Positions 8,197 through 18,300 of a DNA stretch of 64,000 nucleotides are shown one piece after another (within the stretch, counting starts at the first letter, position 1; the number at the start of each line of letters is the position of its first letter). Where the stretch lies: positions 248,001-312,000 of the forward strand of contig NZ_LR027850.1 of the NCBI RefSeq assembly GCF_900607235.1, in the 5' to 3' direction. Source of the stretch: Olivibacter jilunii. Its GTDB lineage: Bacteria > Bacteroidota > Bacteroidia > Sphingobacteriales > Sphingobacteriaceae. The notes beneath the pieces were generated by a model that was not told where the DNA came from, made no database searches, and saw nothing but the letters and a program-made list of their open reading frames with translations. The position numbers and the translations under genes were made by a program.

Positions 8197-8634
8197 AAAT
8201 TCCAATTGTTCATTGGTAATGGACAATAACTGATTCTCATCTTTCATCTTTTTCTTTTCCAAATATAACTGATAGGCTTTTTGAATTGTACTATCCAACT
8301 CTTCTTCATTCCAAGGTTTGGTGAGATAATGAAAAATCTTTCCCTTATTAATAGCATCAATAACAGCAGCCATATCCGTATAGCCGGTTAAAAGGATGCG
8401 AACGGGGTCGGGGTGTGTCTGTATGATCTGCTCGAGGAATTCAACACCGGTCATCCTAGGCATTCGCTGATCGGTTATGATAATATCAAACTCTAGATTC
8501 TTAAGTTTTTCAATCGCCTCTAAACCACCAATGGCTGTTTCAATTTTATATCTGGTTCTAAAAGTAGCTTTGAAAGAGATCAAATTGTGTTCCTCGTCGT
8601 CGACAAAAAGGATTCGAATTTTCTGCGGTTCCAT
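8170..8634 (-). CDS. REC-domain response regulator with coiled-coil tail
   Basis: 154 residues. The receiver has Asp12/Asp13, phospho-acceptor Asp55 in IIITDQRMP, Thr in LLTGYTD and Lys in YLTKPWNEEE. The sequence resembles receivers found in front of HD-GYP or kinase domains, and particularly the receiver of the REC-kinase at 2509. The last 30 residues form a charged coil rather than an output domain. It is convergent with the 7TM kinase, and the two coding ends share 8170-8196. It probably serves the same phosphorelay, but that is inferred from proximity. Confidence 0.88.
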   Translation of the reverse strand: MEPQKIRILFVDDEEHNLISFKATFRTRYKIETAIGGLEAIEKLKNLEFDIIITDQRMPRMTGVEFLEQIIQTHPDPVRILLTGYTDMAAVIDAINKGKIFHYLTKPWNEEELDSTIQKAYQLYLEKKKMKDENQLLSITNEQLEFLLRQKLLS

Positions 8635-8870
8635 AACAATCCATTTAATAAGTGTACCTTAACAATTCTTCTGCCAAGACGGCTCTAAAAAGAAAAAAAT
8701 GCTGCAATTTCGAGTCGATTATATTTTATGTATCGATCAAGTGCTATGCATCACCGTTAACTTCGTTAAATGTAGAAAAATATAGTGTATTAACTCATGT
8801 TTTCCGAAAACGAGCAAAATAATTTTGAAAGAGCTATCTTGCAAGATTAAAAAGCAAATGTTGACAAATT

Positions 8871-9941
8871 ATGGAGAAAATCAAAATTTTAGTGGTGGGT
8901 TGCGGTAATATGGGGGCTTCACATGCCAAAGCCTATCATTCGATGGATAAATTCGAGATTTGCGGATTGGTTTCCACCGGTAAAAGTAAAGAAGTGCTAA
9001 ACCGGGAACTAGGTGGTTTGTATGAGCTATATGACAAATATGAAGAGGCCTTGCGTTTAGCAAAACCGGATGCTGTTTGCATAGCTACTTACCCCGATAC
9101 GCACGAAGACTTTGCGATTAAGGCTTTTCAAGCAGGATGTCACGTTTTTATCGAGAAACCTTTAGCAGATACCATTGATGGAGCAGAAAGGGTAGTGGCT
9201 ACAGCCAATAGATATAATAAAAAACTAGTTGTCGGTTATATTTTGCGCTATCATCCTTCTTGGGAGATGTTTATTGAGCAAGGGAGGAAGCTTGGTAAAC
9301 CCTTGGTAATGCGCATGAATTTAAACCAGCAAAGCCACGGTTACATGTGGAAAGTACACCAAAATTTAATGAAAAGTTTAAGTCCTATTGTCGATTGCGG
9401 TGTGCATTATATTGATGTTATGTGCCAAATGACAGATGCGAGGCCTGTTCAAGTAAGTGCGATTGGCGCAAGGCTAACTCAGGACATTCCTCCGGATAAT
9501 TACAATTATGGCCAGCTGCAAATTAAATTCGAAGACGGATCAGTAGGTTGGTATGAGGCGGGTTGGGGACCGATGATAAGCGAGACGGCCTTTTTCGTAA
9601 AAGATGTAATTGGGCCGAAAGGCTCTGTATCGATCGTTGCGAAGGAAGCATCAAAAACCGGAAAATCCGATGCCGTAGAGTCGCATACAAAGACCGAGTC
9701 TCTTAAAATACATAACGCTCAATTAGATACAGATTACAACTTTGTTCACAGAGATACTTTGGTTAATTTGGAAGATGAACCTGATCACCAAGAGTTGTGT
9801 AATAGGGAACAGCGATTTTTCTTGCAGGCTATACTTGAGGATTTAGATTTAACAAAAGCTAATATCGACGCCATCAATAGCTTACGGATTGCTTTGGCAT
9901 GTGATGAATCCGTAAAAACAGGAAATATTGTCCGTATGTAA
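8871..9941 (+). CDS. Gfo/Idh/MocA-family oxidoreductase
   Basis: 356 residues. An N-terminal Rossmann fold carries VVGCGNMGASH (GxGxxG-type dinucleotide loop near residues 8-15). The family signature FIEKPLA holds the catalytic Lys of the EKP motif, and GYILRYHPSW follows. The C-terminal domain is the usual alpha/beta sheet domain with DCGVHYIDV containing the expected Asp and His. Family members oxidise or reduce sugars and sugar acids with NAD(P). The substrate cannot be told from the sequence. It sits alone upstream of the MBOAT/SGNH pair and may act on a sugar of the same polymer, but a 197-bp gap separates them. Confidence 0.88.
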   Translation: MEKIKILVVGCGNMGASHAKAYHSMDKFEICGLVSTGKSKEVLNRELGGLYELYDKYEEALRLAKPDAVCIATYPDTHEDFAIKAFQAGCHVFIEKPLADTIDGAERVVATANRYNKKLVVGYILRYHPSWEMFIEQGRKLGKPLVMRMNLNQQSHGYMWKVHQNLMKSLSPIVDCGVHYIDVMCQMTDARPVQVSAIGARLTQDIPPDNYNYGQLQIKFEDGSVGWYEAGWGPMISETAFFVKDVIGPKGSVSIVAKEASKTGKSDAVESHTKTESLKIHNAQLDTDYNFVHRDTLVNLEDEPDHQELCNREQRFFLQAILEDLDLTKANIDAINSLRIALACDESVKTGNIVRM

Positions 9942-10138
9942 GGTGTATTCACGTACAAAGTTATTCCTTCATTTTATTATAATAAATGGTTTAGAGGTTT
10001 CCATAGATAATTTGAGAATAAATGTGATGTAAGGCAACATAAAATGTACGTTCGGGGAAGAATGGTTGGTAGGCGTCCTAAATAACTTTAATATTGTTCT
10101 CGCTGAAATAAGATTTTATTAACTAAAGCGGTGACAAT

Positions 10139-11596
10139 ATGTTGTTTAACTCCATCAGCTTTGCTGTTTTTCTACCAATTGTTTTCATTCTCTATTGGTT
10201 TGTTGTAAACAGGTCTCTTAAGCAACAAAATATACTTTTGTTGATCGCAAGTTATTATTTTTATAGTTGTTGGGACTGGCGCTTTTTGTTTTTACTTGCT
10301 TTTTCTACTTTTCTCGACTACTTCTCCGGCTTGGCAATTCATCGTGCCGAAAGTCAGAAAAGTAGAAAATTTTGGCTTATTTTAAGTATAGGAATCAATC
10401 TAGGCTTTCTCGCATTCTTCAAATATTATAATTTTTTTGTAGAGTCGTTCGCTGATCTCGTTGGCCAGTTTGGGTTTAATCCGAATATATCGACGTTGAA
10501 CATTATTCTGCCTGTTGGCATCTCTTTTTACACCTTCCATGGATTATCTTACGTACTGGATATTTATAACAGAAAGATCGAACCTAGCACGAATTGGGTG
10601 CATTACTCGTTGTTTGTCAGTTTTTTTCCGCTCCTGGTAGCGGGGCCAATCGAAAGGGCCACGCATTTGTTGCCTCAAGTAGAGAGAAAGCGGAACTTTG
10701 ATTATACGCGAGCTGTTGACGGATTGAGGCAAATTCTTTGGGGCTTTATTAAAAAAATCGTTATTGCGGATAATTGTGCGGAATATGCAAATATGATTTT
10801 CAACAATTCATCCGCTTACTCCAGTGGCGTGCTAATCATAGGCGCTGTTTTATTCGCATTTCAAATCTATGGCGATTTCTCTGGTTATTCTGATATTGCC
10901 TTAGGGGTGGCACGGCTGTTTGGTTTTGAACTTTTAAAGAACTTCAACTTCCCTTACTTTTCGAGAGATATTGCCGAATTTTGGCGCAGATGGCATATTT
11001 CCTTATCGTCATGGTTTAAGGATTATCTATATATACCCTTAGGAGGCAGTAGAGGAGGTCTATGGATGAGCATACGCAATACATTTATCATATTTTTAGT
11101 AAGTGGATTCTGGCACGGCGCGAATTGGACGTTTATAGTTTGGGGCGGATTGAATGCGCTCTTCATTATGCCGTCTATAATTTTCAGGACGAACCGGTCG
11201 AATCTCGATATTGTTGCTAAGGGACGTTTGTTCCCTAATTGGCGAGAATTGCTCCAGATAGCAACTACGTTTATTTTAACGGTGCTGGCGTGGATCTTTT
11301 TTCGAGCCGCAAGCCTCGATCATGCCTTTAGTTATATTGGCGGGATATTTTCACATGTTGGAGATGGATATATTCCTTTACAATCGAACGAGTTAAGAGG
11401 TACCTTCATTTGCTTCCTGCTCATTATACCATTTGTCATGATAGAATGGCTTGGGCGAGAACAGAATTATGCAATCGAAAAAATCGGCTTTATTTGGCCG
11501 AGAATCATAAGATGGTCTTTCTATTCTATCATGCTCTTTGTCATCTTGATGTATATGCAAACAGGAGGAACAGAGTTTATATATTTTCAATTTTAA
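10139..11596 (+). CDS. MBOAT-family O-acyltransferase (AlgI/DltB-like)
   Basis: Integral membrane protein of 485 residues with about ten to eleven hydrophobic segments. It carries the MBOAT hallmarks: WRRWHISLSSWFKDYLYIPLGG in the conserved cytoplasmic region (with the first His) and SGFWHGANWTF with the catalytic His326. Family members move acyl, usually acetyl, groups across the inner membrane to O-acylate polysaccharides. The next gene starts one base after the stop and encodes an SGNH-like membrane-anchored protein, the usual partner that completes transfer outside the membrane. The target polymer is not known; the exopolysaccharide cluster at 31-43 kb is one candidate. Confidence 0.93.
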   Translation: MLFNSISFAVFLPIVFILYWFVVNRSLKQQNILLLIASYYFYSCWDWRFLFLLAFSTFLDYFSGLAIHRAESQKSRKFWLILSIGINLGFLAFFKYYNFFVESFADLVGQFGFNPNISTLNIILPVGISFYTFHGLSYVLDIYNRKIEPSTNWVHYSLFVSFFPLLVAGPIERATHLLPQVERKRNFDYTRAVDGLRQILWGFIKKIVIADNCAEYANMIFNNSSAYSSGVLIIGAVLFAFQIYGDFSGYSDIALGVARLFGFELLKNFNFPYFSRDIAEFWRRWHISLSSWFKDYLYIPLGGSRGGLWMSIRNTFIIFLVSGFWHGANWTFIVWGGLNALFIMPSIIFRTNRSNLDIVAKGRLFPNWRELLQIATTFILTVLAWIFFRAASLDHAFSYIGGIFSHVGDGYIPLQSNELRGTFICFLLIIPFVMIEWLGREQNYAIEKIGFIWPRIIRWSFYSIMLFVILMYMQTGGTEFIYFQF

Positions 11597-11597
11597 C

Positions 11598-12572
11598 ATG
11601 AAAAAGTTCTTCATATCCTTAATTGCTTTTGCTGGAGTCGCATGCATTATTTGTTGCTTGGGAATCATCGCTTTTGGACGCTTTGTTCCCTTTTCCGTTC
11701 GATCAAACTTACCTTATGTTTTGGGCGGCGTGGGGTATTCTTACACAAGATTTAACGAAGCGAAAGAAATTGATAGAAATGTAGATGTGCTTGTTGTGGG
11801 ATCCTCTCATGCTTATCGTGGTTATGATCCTCGAATTTTCGAGCAATATGATTGGAAACTCTTTAATTTAGGCTCTTCCGCACAAACACCTGTTCAAACT
11901 GCATACCTATTCGATAAGTATATTGCTAAATTCAGACCTAAATTGGTTGTTATTGACGTTTACCCCGTTCTGTTCAAATCCGATGGGATAGAGTCGGTTA
12001 TAGATTTGGTTTCAAATGGCGAGCTTGATGAAGAGCTCGTACGTTTAAGCGTTGCTCAAAATAATATCAGTGTGTATAATACGCTGTTTTATAGAGCTTT
12101 TGCAGATGCTTTTGGATTCAATAAAGGTTTTGTTGAGAAGAATCCAAGCAGCACCGGCGACTTGTATGTTTCAGGTGGATATGTAGAATCAAAGGGCCGT
12201 TTCAAAGGAAAGAAAGAATTTAAAGCAACGAGTTATTCTTTTCTGCCAAATCAGGTCGATGCGTTTGAACACATCATTGCGAAAATGCGGCAACGGAATA
12301 TTCCCTATATCATTCTACAATCGCCTATTCCGCAGGCGAAATATGCACGTGTTACCAATAATGCCTATGCTGATGCATTTTTTTCTAAATATGGCTTTTA
12401 TAGGAATGCGAATGAAGTATTAAAGTTGCCTGATAGTTGCTTTTTGGATGAAAGCCATTTAAATCAATGGGGTGTTAATCGATATAATGAATATGTGGTT
12501 AATTTGATAGAGGAAAAGGGGTATTTGAACGTGAAGAAGAGGGAATATCGATTCGCTTCTAAATACGAATGA
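11598..12572 (+). CDS. SGNH-hydrolase-like membrane-anchored protein
   Basis: 324 residues with one N-terminal membrane anchor (about 5-28) and an extracytoplasmic domain. VLVVGSSHAYRGYDP supplies the SGNH block-I Ser, and the late LDESHLNQWG gives the Asp-x-x-His pair, so a catalytic triad is plausible. By family and by its one-base spacing from the MBOAT gene, it is likely the periplasmic acetyl-transfer partner (AlgX/AlgJ- or PatB-like role). Similarity to named members is too weak for a gene symbol. Confidence 0.75.
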   Translation: MKKFFISLIAFAGVACIICCLGIIAFGRFVPFSVRSNLPYVLGGVGYSYTRFNEAKEIDRNVDVLVVGSSHAYRGYDPRIFEQYDWKLFNLGSSAQTPVQTAYLFDKYIAKFRPKLVVIDVYPVLFKSDGIESVIDLVSNGELDEELVRLSVAQNNISVYNTLFYRAFADAFGFNKGFVEKNPSSTGDLYVSGGYVESKGRFKGKKEFKATSYSFLPNQVDAFEHIIAKMRQRNIPYIILQSPIPQAKYARVTNNAYADAFFSKYGFYRNANEVLKLPDSCFLDESHLNQWGVNRYNEYVVNLIEEKGYLNVKKREYRFASKYE

Positions 12573-12884
12573 TAAAAAGTCCCTCAGTTCTTGTCGAGAA
12601 GACTGGCGGATTGCTTATTCCTGGCTTCTTTATAAAAAGTAAGAAGAAATATAACAGAATCAATAAAGATTATAGGAAAATCTTCAAAATGATCGTTTTC
12701 TTATCATAAACTCATCGTAAATACTGCGTAAAATTTACGATCAATTTACGATAGATTTACGATGAATTTACGACAACATTGAATATTAATCAGGTTTCTT
12801 TATTTTTTCTAACGATGTTTTAAGTAGCTTTTATTGTGAAAAAAGGAAAAAAGAAGGGTATAACGAACCTCAATTGATCTACGA
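12573..12884. other. Intergenic region between convergent genes, with repeat array
   Basis: 312 bases between the stop codons of the SGNH-like protein and the OmpR-family regulator. No open frame worth calling. Its main content is the 11-bp repeat array annotated at 12714-12774. Otherwise it is AT-rich with no clear U-tract hairpin. Confidence 0.5.
12714..12774. repeat. Four 11-bp-spaced direct repeats plus one inverted copy
   Basis: The 9-mer ATTTACGAT occurs at 12733, 12744 and 12755, and a one-base variant at 12766, at a constant 11-bp spacing (one helical turn). An inverted copy (ATCGTAAAT) lies at 12714-12722 and could form a 9-bp stem with the first direct copy. The spacing is that of tandem sites for OmpR/PhoB-type regulators, and an OmpR-type regulator gene ends 110 bp away. 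No gene start is nearby, so a structural or 3'-end role is equally possible. Confidence 0.75.
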
Positions 12885-13580
12885 TTAGGAAACACTGAAA
12901 ATAAATCCAACGCCATACACGTTTTCAATATTGACGCGAGTGGAATGTGTCAAGGCCTTCCGAAGTCTGGAGATAAAGACATCTAGGCTTCGTCCCAAGA
13001 AATAATCATTTTCACCCCATAGATGCAATAAGATTTCTTCTCTTTTTAAAATACGATTGCTGTTGAGGTGTAAATACTCCAGTAGCTCCGCTTCCCTTAG
13101 GGTAAGTGATACTGCTTTTTTATTTGGCAACGATAACTTCAATAACTCCTTTTGAAAAATGAGATCACCGATTTGCAACTCACCGGGAAGTATTTCAGGG
13201 CGTATTTCTTTATTATTTCTCTTAATGATGTTTTTTATTCTTAATACCAGCTCGTCAATGTCAAATGGTTTGTTGATATAATCGTCTGCTCCAATATGGA
13301 GTCCGTGTATGCGATCTTTTTTTTCATTTCTTGCTGTTAGAAAAAGAAACGCTTGGGTTTTATTCTCTTTGATTATCTTTTCCGCCAGTTCAAAACCATT
13401 GTAATCAGGTAACTGTACATCAATGATGAGCAGGTCATAACTGTGACTTTGTTGATAATGTAGAAGCGCTTCATGAGCACTCATGCACCAGATAACATTA
13501 AAGTTCATGAACTCTAAATACTGTTTGACAACATTTCCAAGATCTTGTTCATCTTCCACGAAAAGTAAACTATGTTTCAT
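12885..13580 (-). CDS. OmpR-family response regulator
   Basis: 231 residues. The receiver has Glu9/Asp10, phospho-acceptor Asp54 in LLIIDVQLPDYNGFEL, Thr in FLTARN and Lys in YINKPFDIDEL. The C-terminal winged helix (about 135-230) shows the LTLREAELLEYL start and the GENDYFLGRSLDVFISRLRKAL recognition helix of the PhoB/OmpR type. Its start overlaps the kinase stop by 4 bases, so the pair is translationally coupled. It most probably controls the divergent SusC/SusD locus and its own operon: direct repeats with an 11-bp period, the usual arrangement for this class, lie in the shared upstream region (15050-15105). Confidence 0.95.
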   Translation of the reverse strand: MKHSLLFVEDEQDLGNVVKQYLEFMNFNVIWCMSAHEALLHYQQSHSYDLLIIDVQLPDYNGFELAEKIIKENKTQAFLFLTARNEKKDRIHGLHIGADDYINKPFDIDELVLRIKNIIKRNNKEIRPEILPGELQIGDLIFQKELLKLSLPNKKAVSLTLREAELLEYLHLNSNRILKREEILLHLWGENDYFLGRSLDVFISRLRKALTHSTRVNIENVYGVGFIFSVS

Positions 13581-15040
13581 AAGCCTGTATTATTGGTATG
13601 ATAGGGGATAAAGATACAAAATTCACTTCCTACACCAATTTGACTTTGTAAGTGTAGTCGCCATCCGTGCGCTTCTAACGATTGTTTCACATAAAAGAGA
13701 CCTAAACCTAAACCACCGGTTTGTAAATTATGCTTTCCACGGTAGAATTTTTCAAAAATATGTGAAATCGTACTCTCTGCCATTCCAATGCCATTATCTT
13801 TGATTGAAACAGTTAAGTGTCTTTCCTTCCAATCCGTTATTACGGTAATATTTTTGATAGCAGCGTTATTGTACTTTAACGCATTGTCGAAAATATTGTA
13901 GAGCATTGTGGTAAAGAGAAATCTATTTAGCAGGACGATCGAGCCAGATGTAAAAGCAGTGTATCGAATTTGAACTTTCTCCGGGGTTTTCAATTCATAA
14001 TCGTTTATAATTTCTTCTAACAATTTTTCCAAGTCATGTGATTCTTTTTCAATATTTTCTTTACTCATCGAAGTGATATCCAATGCTTGATTGACTAAGG
14101 TTTGAAGGCGGTCTGTCTGCCTTTTTATAATGCCTGTTAAGGTGTTGACTCGTGTATAATTCGTTATGATGTCCGGGTTTTGCAGGCTTTTGTTCGCTAC
14201 AAGAATAGCTGAAATGGGTGTGTTGAACTCGTGTGTAATACTGTTCAGAAAATCAGACTTCATATCCGCCAATTTTTTTTGTTTCAGCCAATTCCTATAC
14301 GTAAAGTAATAAATGAGCAACACAAAGGCTATGGACATCAAAGACAAGCTTAGGGTAGGGACCATCTGTTTTAAAATCGCTATTTGCCTATTATATTGGT
14401 CAACGTATAAACTGAAGCTAACTTGTAGGGTATTGGGCGAGGGGTCTGAAATGCTGATGCTTGTGACCAAATTTTCCCGATTAGCGAAGGACAAATCACC
14501 ATCAATCAGCATCCCTTGGCTTACCTCACGAATATTAACCGGAGCATCGCCAAAAACACCTTTATGGTATATCGGTATATAGCTAATACCATCGAAAGTA
14601 ATGGCGATATTGTTTAAAATAAGAAGGAATTGTAGATCGTTTGTCAGTGCAAGTTGCGTATGGATTGCCCGAAATAAACTATCCATTGTGCTATAGCGGG
14701 TAAGATCTTTGTATAGCTCTTCACTGACCTGCTTTTGAAAGGCTTCAAATTCTTTTGGCCCGTTGGTGTAAAGTTCTTGGAATTTCACCAGGTTATTGTC
14801 TATATGTTGCTTCAGGATTTTCGCACCACCGGGAAATAAGACTTCATTCCGAATCGCCTGTTTGTAAGCGTCGTTGATAAGTTCTTTTTCATCTAGATTA
14901 TATTGGCGATTCTTCAGCTCATAGGTGTTGTATATGAGTTTTGCCTGAACAACAATGAGAATGGCCATACAGCAGATAGCAATCGATCGATATAAAATGA
15001 TCGACGGTAACAACAATCGATTAATCTTTTCTTTAACCAT
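13577..15040 (-). CDS. Membrane sensor histidine kinase paired with the OmpR regulator
   Basis: 487 residues. One membrane segment at about 14-34, a periplasmic sensor domain of roughly 200 residues with no named fold that I recognise, and a second membrane segment at about 232-252. The kinase core has a HisKA helix containing SITHEFNTPISAI (His near residue 270), then an ATPase domain with NIFDNALKYNN, DNGIGMAES and GGLGLGLFYVKQ. It is a classic kinase rather than the one-piece hybrid sensor that many Bacteroidota utilisation loci use. It lies upstream of and overlaps the regulator gene, and is divergent from susC. It probably senses a glycan product in the periplasm, but no ligand can be named. 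Confidence 0.93.
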   Translation of the reverse strand: MVKEKINRLLLPSIILYRSIAICCMAILIVVQAKLIYNTYELKNRQYNLDEKELINDAYKQAIRNEVLFPGGAKILKQHIDNNLVKFQELYTNGPKEFEAFQKQVSEELYKDLTRYSTMDSLFRAIHTQLALTNDLQFLLILNNIAITFDGISYIPIYHKGVFGDAPVNIREVSQGMLIDGDLSFANRENLVTSISISDPSPNTLQVSFSLYVDQYNRQIAILKQMVPTLSLSLMSIAFVLLIYYFTYRNWLKQKKLADMKSDFLNSITHEFNTPISAILVANKSLQNPDIITNYTRVNTLTGIIKRQTDRLQTLVNQALDITSMSKENIEKESHDLEKLLEEIINDYELKTPEKVQIRYTAFTSGSIVLLNRFLFTTMLYNIFDNALKYNNAAIKNITVITDWKERHLTVSIKDNGIGMAESTISHIFEKFYRGKHNLQTGGLGLGLFYVKQSLEAHGWRLHLQSQIGVGSEFCIFIPYHTNNTGL

Positions 15041-15049
15041 TTGATTTTC

Positions 15050-15130
15050 GTTGATTGTCTTGTTAAGATTCTGTTAACAATCTGTTATGATTTGGTTGAC
15101 AACTTTTTCTTTCGTCTAGACTTACCTTTA
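15050..15130 (+). promoter_or_regulatory. 11-bp direct-repeat operator and -7 box of the SusC operon
   Basis: GTTA/GTTG half-sites start at 15062, 15073, 15084 and 15095, exactly 11 bp apart, with a further GTTG at 15050 (12 bp away). Individual units are GTTAAGATTCT, GTTAACAATCT and GTTATGATTTG. The series ends about 18 bp before TACCTTTA (15123-15130), a one-mismatch Bacteroidota -7 box, so a bound OmpR-type regulator would cover the -33 region as an activator. The start of the divergent kinase gene is at 15040, so the same site could serve autoregulation. From here to the SusC ATG (15349) is a leader of about 210 bases with no gene; I see no recognisable riboswitch in it. Confidence 0.6.
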
Positions 15131-15348
15131 CGCGAGTAATCAGACTAATACTTTAAGCCTGTTAAACTTTCGGGATAGAAATAATGATCTCTTTGCTATA
15201 GCTAGTGTTTAGGCAAAGCTAAAACGTTTTTATTAACAAAACAAGATACAATGATAAGATAGTTTACGAATTACTTTCTAATTATGACAGGTCAACAGTC
15301 GCTTGACTAGCTTACAATTAAACAAATACCAACCAATCATTTAACAAT

Positions 15349-18300
15349 ATGTATCATTTTTTACCAATCAAAAAAAGTAAAAGGACAATATTTCCGAAAT
15401 GGCAGTTTCTTTTTACGATGTTTATTTTATTCAATACTACGCTTTGGGCGCAAAATCGAACAATTACGGGTATTGTTACAAGTGGGGTGGATCAAGCACC
15501 TTTACCTGGGGTTTCTGTTTTAGTAAAAGGTACTAGTACCGGTACTACCACGGATGAAAAAGGAAGATTCACTTTGTCTGTACCGGAAAAGGCTGTTCTA
15601 TCGGTTTCGTATATTGGGTTTTTGTCAGAGAACGTGGATGTCGGTAAGCAAACAAACTTGTCAATCATACTTCAATCAGATACTAAAAGTATGGACGAAG
15701 TAGTCGTAGTAGGATATGGCAGCATCAAGCGAGGAGATTTGACATCTGCAACAGCGCATGTAGGCCCAAAAGATTTTAGACAAAGTGGCGCCAGAAATGC
15801 GATGGATTTATTGCAAGGAAAGGTTGCTGGTTTGCAGGTCACTAGATCTGGCAGTAATCCGAACAGCGGTGTTTCAATCCAATTGAGAGGAGCTACTTCG
15901 ATCATGGGAGGAAACTCGCCACTGATTGTTGTCGATGGGATACCTGGTGGTAACATGGACTTACTTCAACAAGAAGATATCGAGTCAATCGATGTGCTTA
16001 AAGACGGCTCCGCTGCTGCAATTTATGGTACGCAGGCAAATGGCGGAGTTATCTTGATAACGACAAAAAAAGGGAAGCCAGGGCAAACGCGTTTTGATTA
16101 TGCGAATTATTTCCGAAAAGAATTTGTTCAACGTCAACCGAAGTTTCTTTCAGCTGACGAATATCGAAAAAAAATGGAGGATGGAGTTTTTACGGGTACA
16201 GATGGCGGAGCTAATGTAAACGCTTTCGACGAATTAATCAATAAAGACAATATCAGTCAATATCATACCTTGGCTATCTCTGGTGGCGGAGAGAATAACA
16301 GCTTTCGTGCGAGCACTTACTATCGGAATTTAGAGGGGATTGCCAAAGAAAACGGGCGACAAGAGTATGGCATTAGAGCCAATTTCAATGGGAAAGGGCT
16401 CAATGATCGCTTAAATACCTCCGTTAATTTAGTTACCAATTACAACAATGCAAATTTATTAGGTGGTGGCGGATGGGAATGGGCTTATACCAGAAATCCA
16501 ACACAACCATTAAAAAATGCTGATGGTTCTTGGTATTACGAGCAAACAACGACGAACGAAGTAGCTCGTTTGTATGAAGAAAAATATAGGCGACAGCAAC
16601 AGACATCTTCGCTCGACGGAAAAGTGAGCTATATGTTCTTAGATGGATTAAACGGATCTGTTTTTGGATCTATACAGCGAAATTCCTATACAGATAGTTA
16701 TTACGCAAGCTTGAATTCAGAACCGTCATTTAAGAATGGTAACGGTTATAAGGGTGAAGCGGAACAAACTTCTTTTTTGCGTACGGATTATGCGTTTGAG
16801 CCTACAATCGATTATAAAACGATTGTTAACGAGGATCACTCAATTACAGCAGTAGCGGGTTACAGTTATCGCCGTTCGGTAGAACAAGGATTTGATGCTA
16901 AAAATTTCGGTTTTTCAAGTGATGTACTTGAAGACAATAAGTTGCAAACAGGAAACGCCTTAATTGACGGGAAAGCCGAGATGAACAGCAATAAATGGGA
17001 TAGCAAATTGATTGCCTTCTTCGGTCGAGCAAATTATTCTTATAAGGGGAAGTATATGTTCCAAGGAATTTATAGAAGAGAGGGATCTTCCCGTTTCGGG
17101 GCGAATAACAAATGGGGAAATTTTGGATCAGTGTCTGCTGGTTGGAATATTTCTGCAGAAGAGTTTATGAAAGAGGTCTCTTTTGTGGATGACTTGAAAC
17201 TAAGGGCAGGCTACGGAGTTACAGGAAATCAGGATATCGGAAACTATAACTCTCTTGTAACGTTGGGCACAGGGAATTTTTATATTTTTCCGGAAGGAGA
17301 GAATGGAATTTGGAGACAGACCTACGGCCCTAATAGAAATCCTAATCCAAATTTAAAATGGGAAACGAAAAAGGAATTCAATATAGGTTTAGATTTCTCT
17401 CTGTTTAATGGGAAATTAGGTGGGTCAATTGACGCATATAAACGAGTTACGGACGATTTATTGGGCGAATATAAATCGCAGCAACCTCCTTTTATAAGGG
17501 ATTTTTTAGTTACAAATGTAGGCCAATTATCCTCGAAAGGTATCGAATTGACTTTAACGGCATCGGTAATTCAGACGGATAAAGTTACATGGCGAACAGA
17601 TTTTATAGCTAGCAGCAATAGTGCCCGAATGGATAGCTTTTCAAATGATGTTTATAAGGTTAGCTATCGTGACTTCGGCTCAATTGGAGGTGCTGGCGCA
17701 CTTGGTGACGCTTTCAGAGTAATGGAAGGTGGAAAGCTCGGAAATTTCTATGGAAAACGTTTTGCTGGATTTTCTGAGGATGGCAAATGGCTTTTTTATA
17801 AAAAGGATGGTTCAGCGGTGCCGTTTGATCAAATAAACGACTCGAGAACGGATTTAGAAAATACCGATTTGGCGGTTATTGGCAATGCCATTCCGAAATT
17901 TTATGCTAGCTGGAATAATACCATAACCTATAAGAATTTTGACCTAAGAGTGTTTTTTAGGGGACGTTTTGGATATGATGTTTTAAATACAACAGAGCTT
18001 TCCTACGGCAATCGCGTGGCGTTACCTAATAATGTGTTGGAATCAGCCTTTACTAAACATGAAGCCTTGAGTGACACTTATATGTATTCCGACTACTATA
18101 TAGAGAGTGGTTCTTTTGTGAAGCTTGACGAAGTGACTTTGGGCTATACATTTAAGCTTAACACAGCGAAGTTGCGTAATTTTAGAATATACGTAACCGG
18201 ACAAAATTTAGCAACCTTTACAAGTTACTCGGGTGCCGACCCGGATTTTATCCTAGATAATGGCTTCGGAAATGAAATTAATGGTAGAAGGCTAGGTTTG

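Noticed and set aside
12714-12774. CRISPR array
   Set aside because: Repeat unit of 9 bases at 11-bp spacing with no spacers; far too short for CRISPR.
15672-15956. 94-residue minus-strand frame within susC, and similar opposite-strand frames inside the glycosidase, glmS, gcvP and malic enzyme genes
   Set aside because: They lie inside long, well-supported genes and have the composition of antisense translations.
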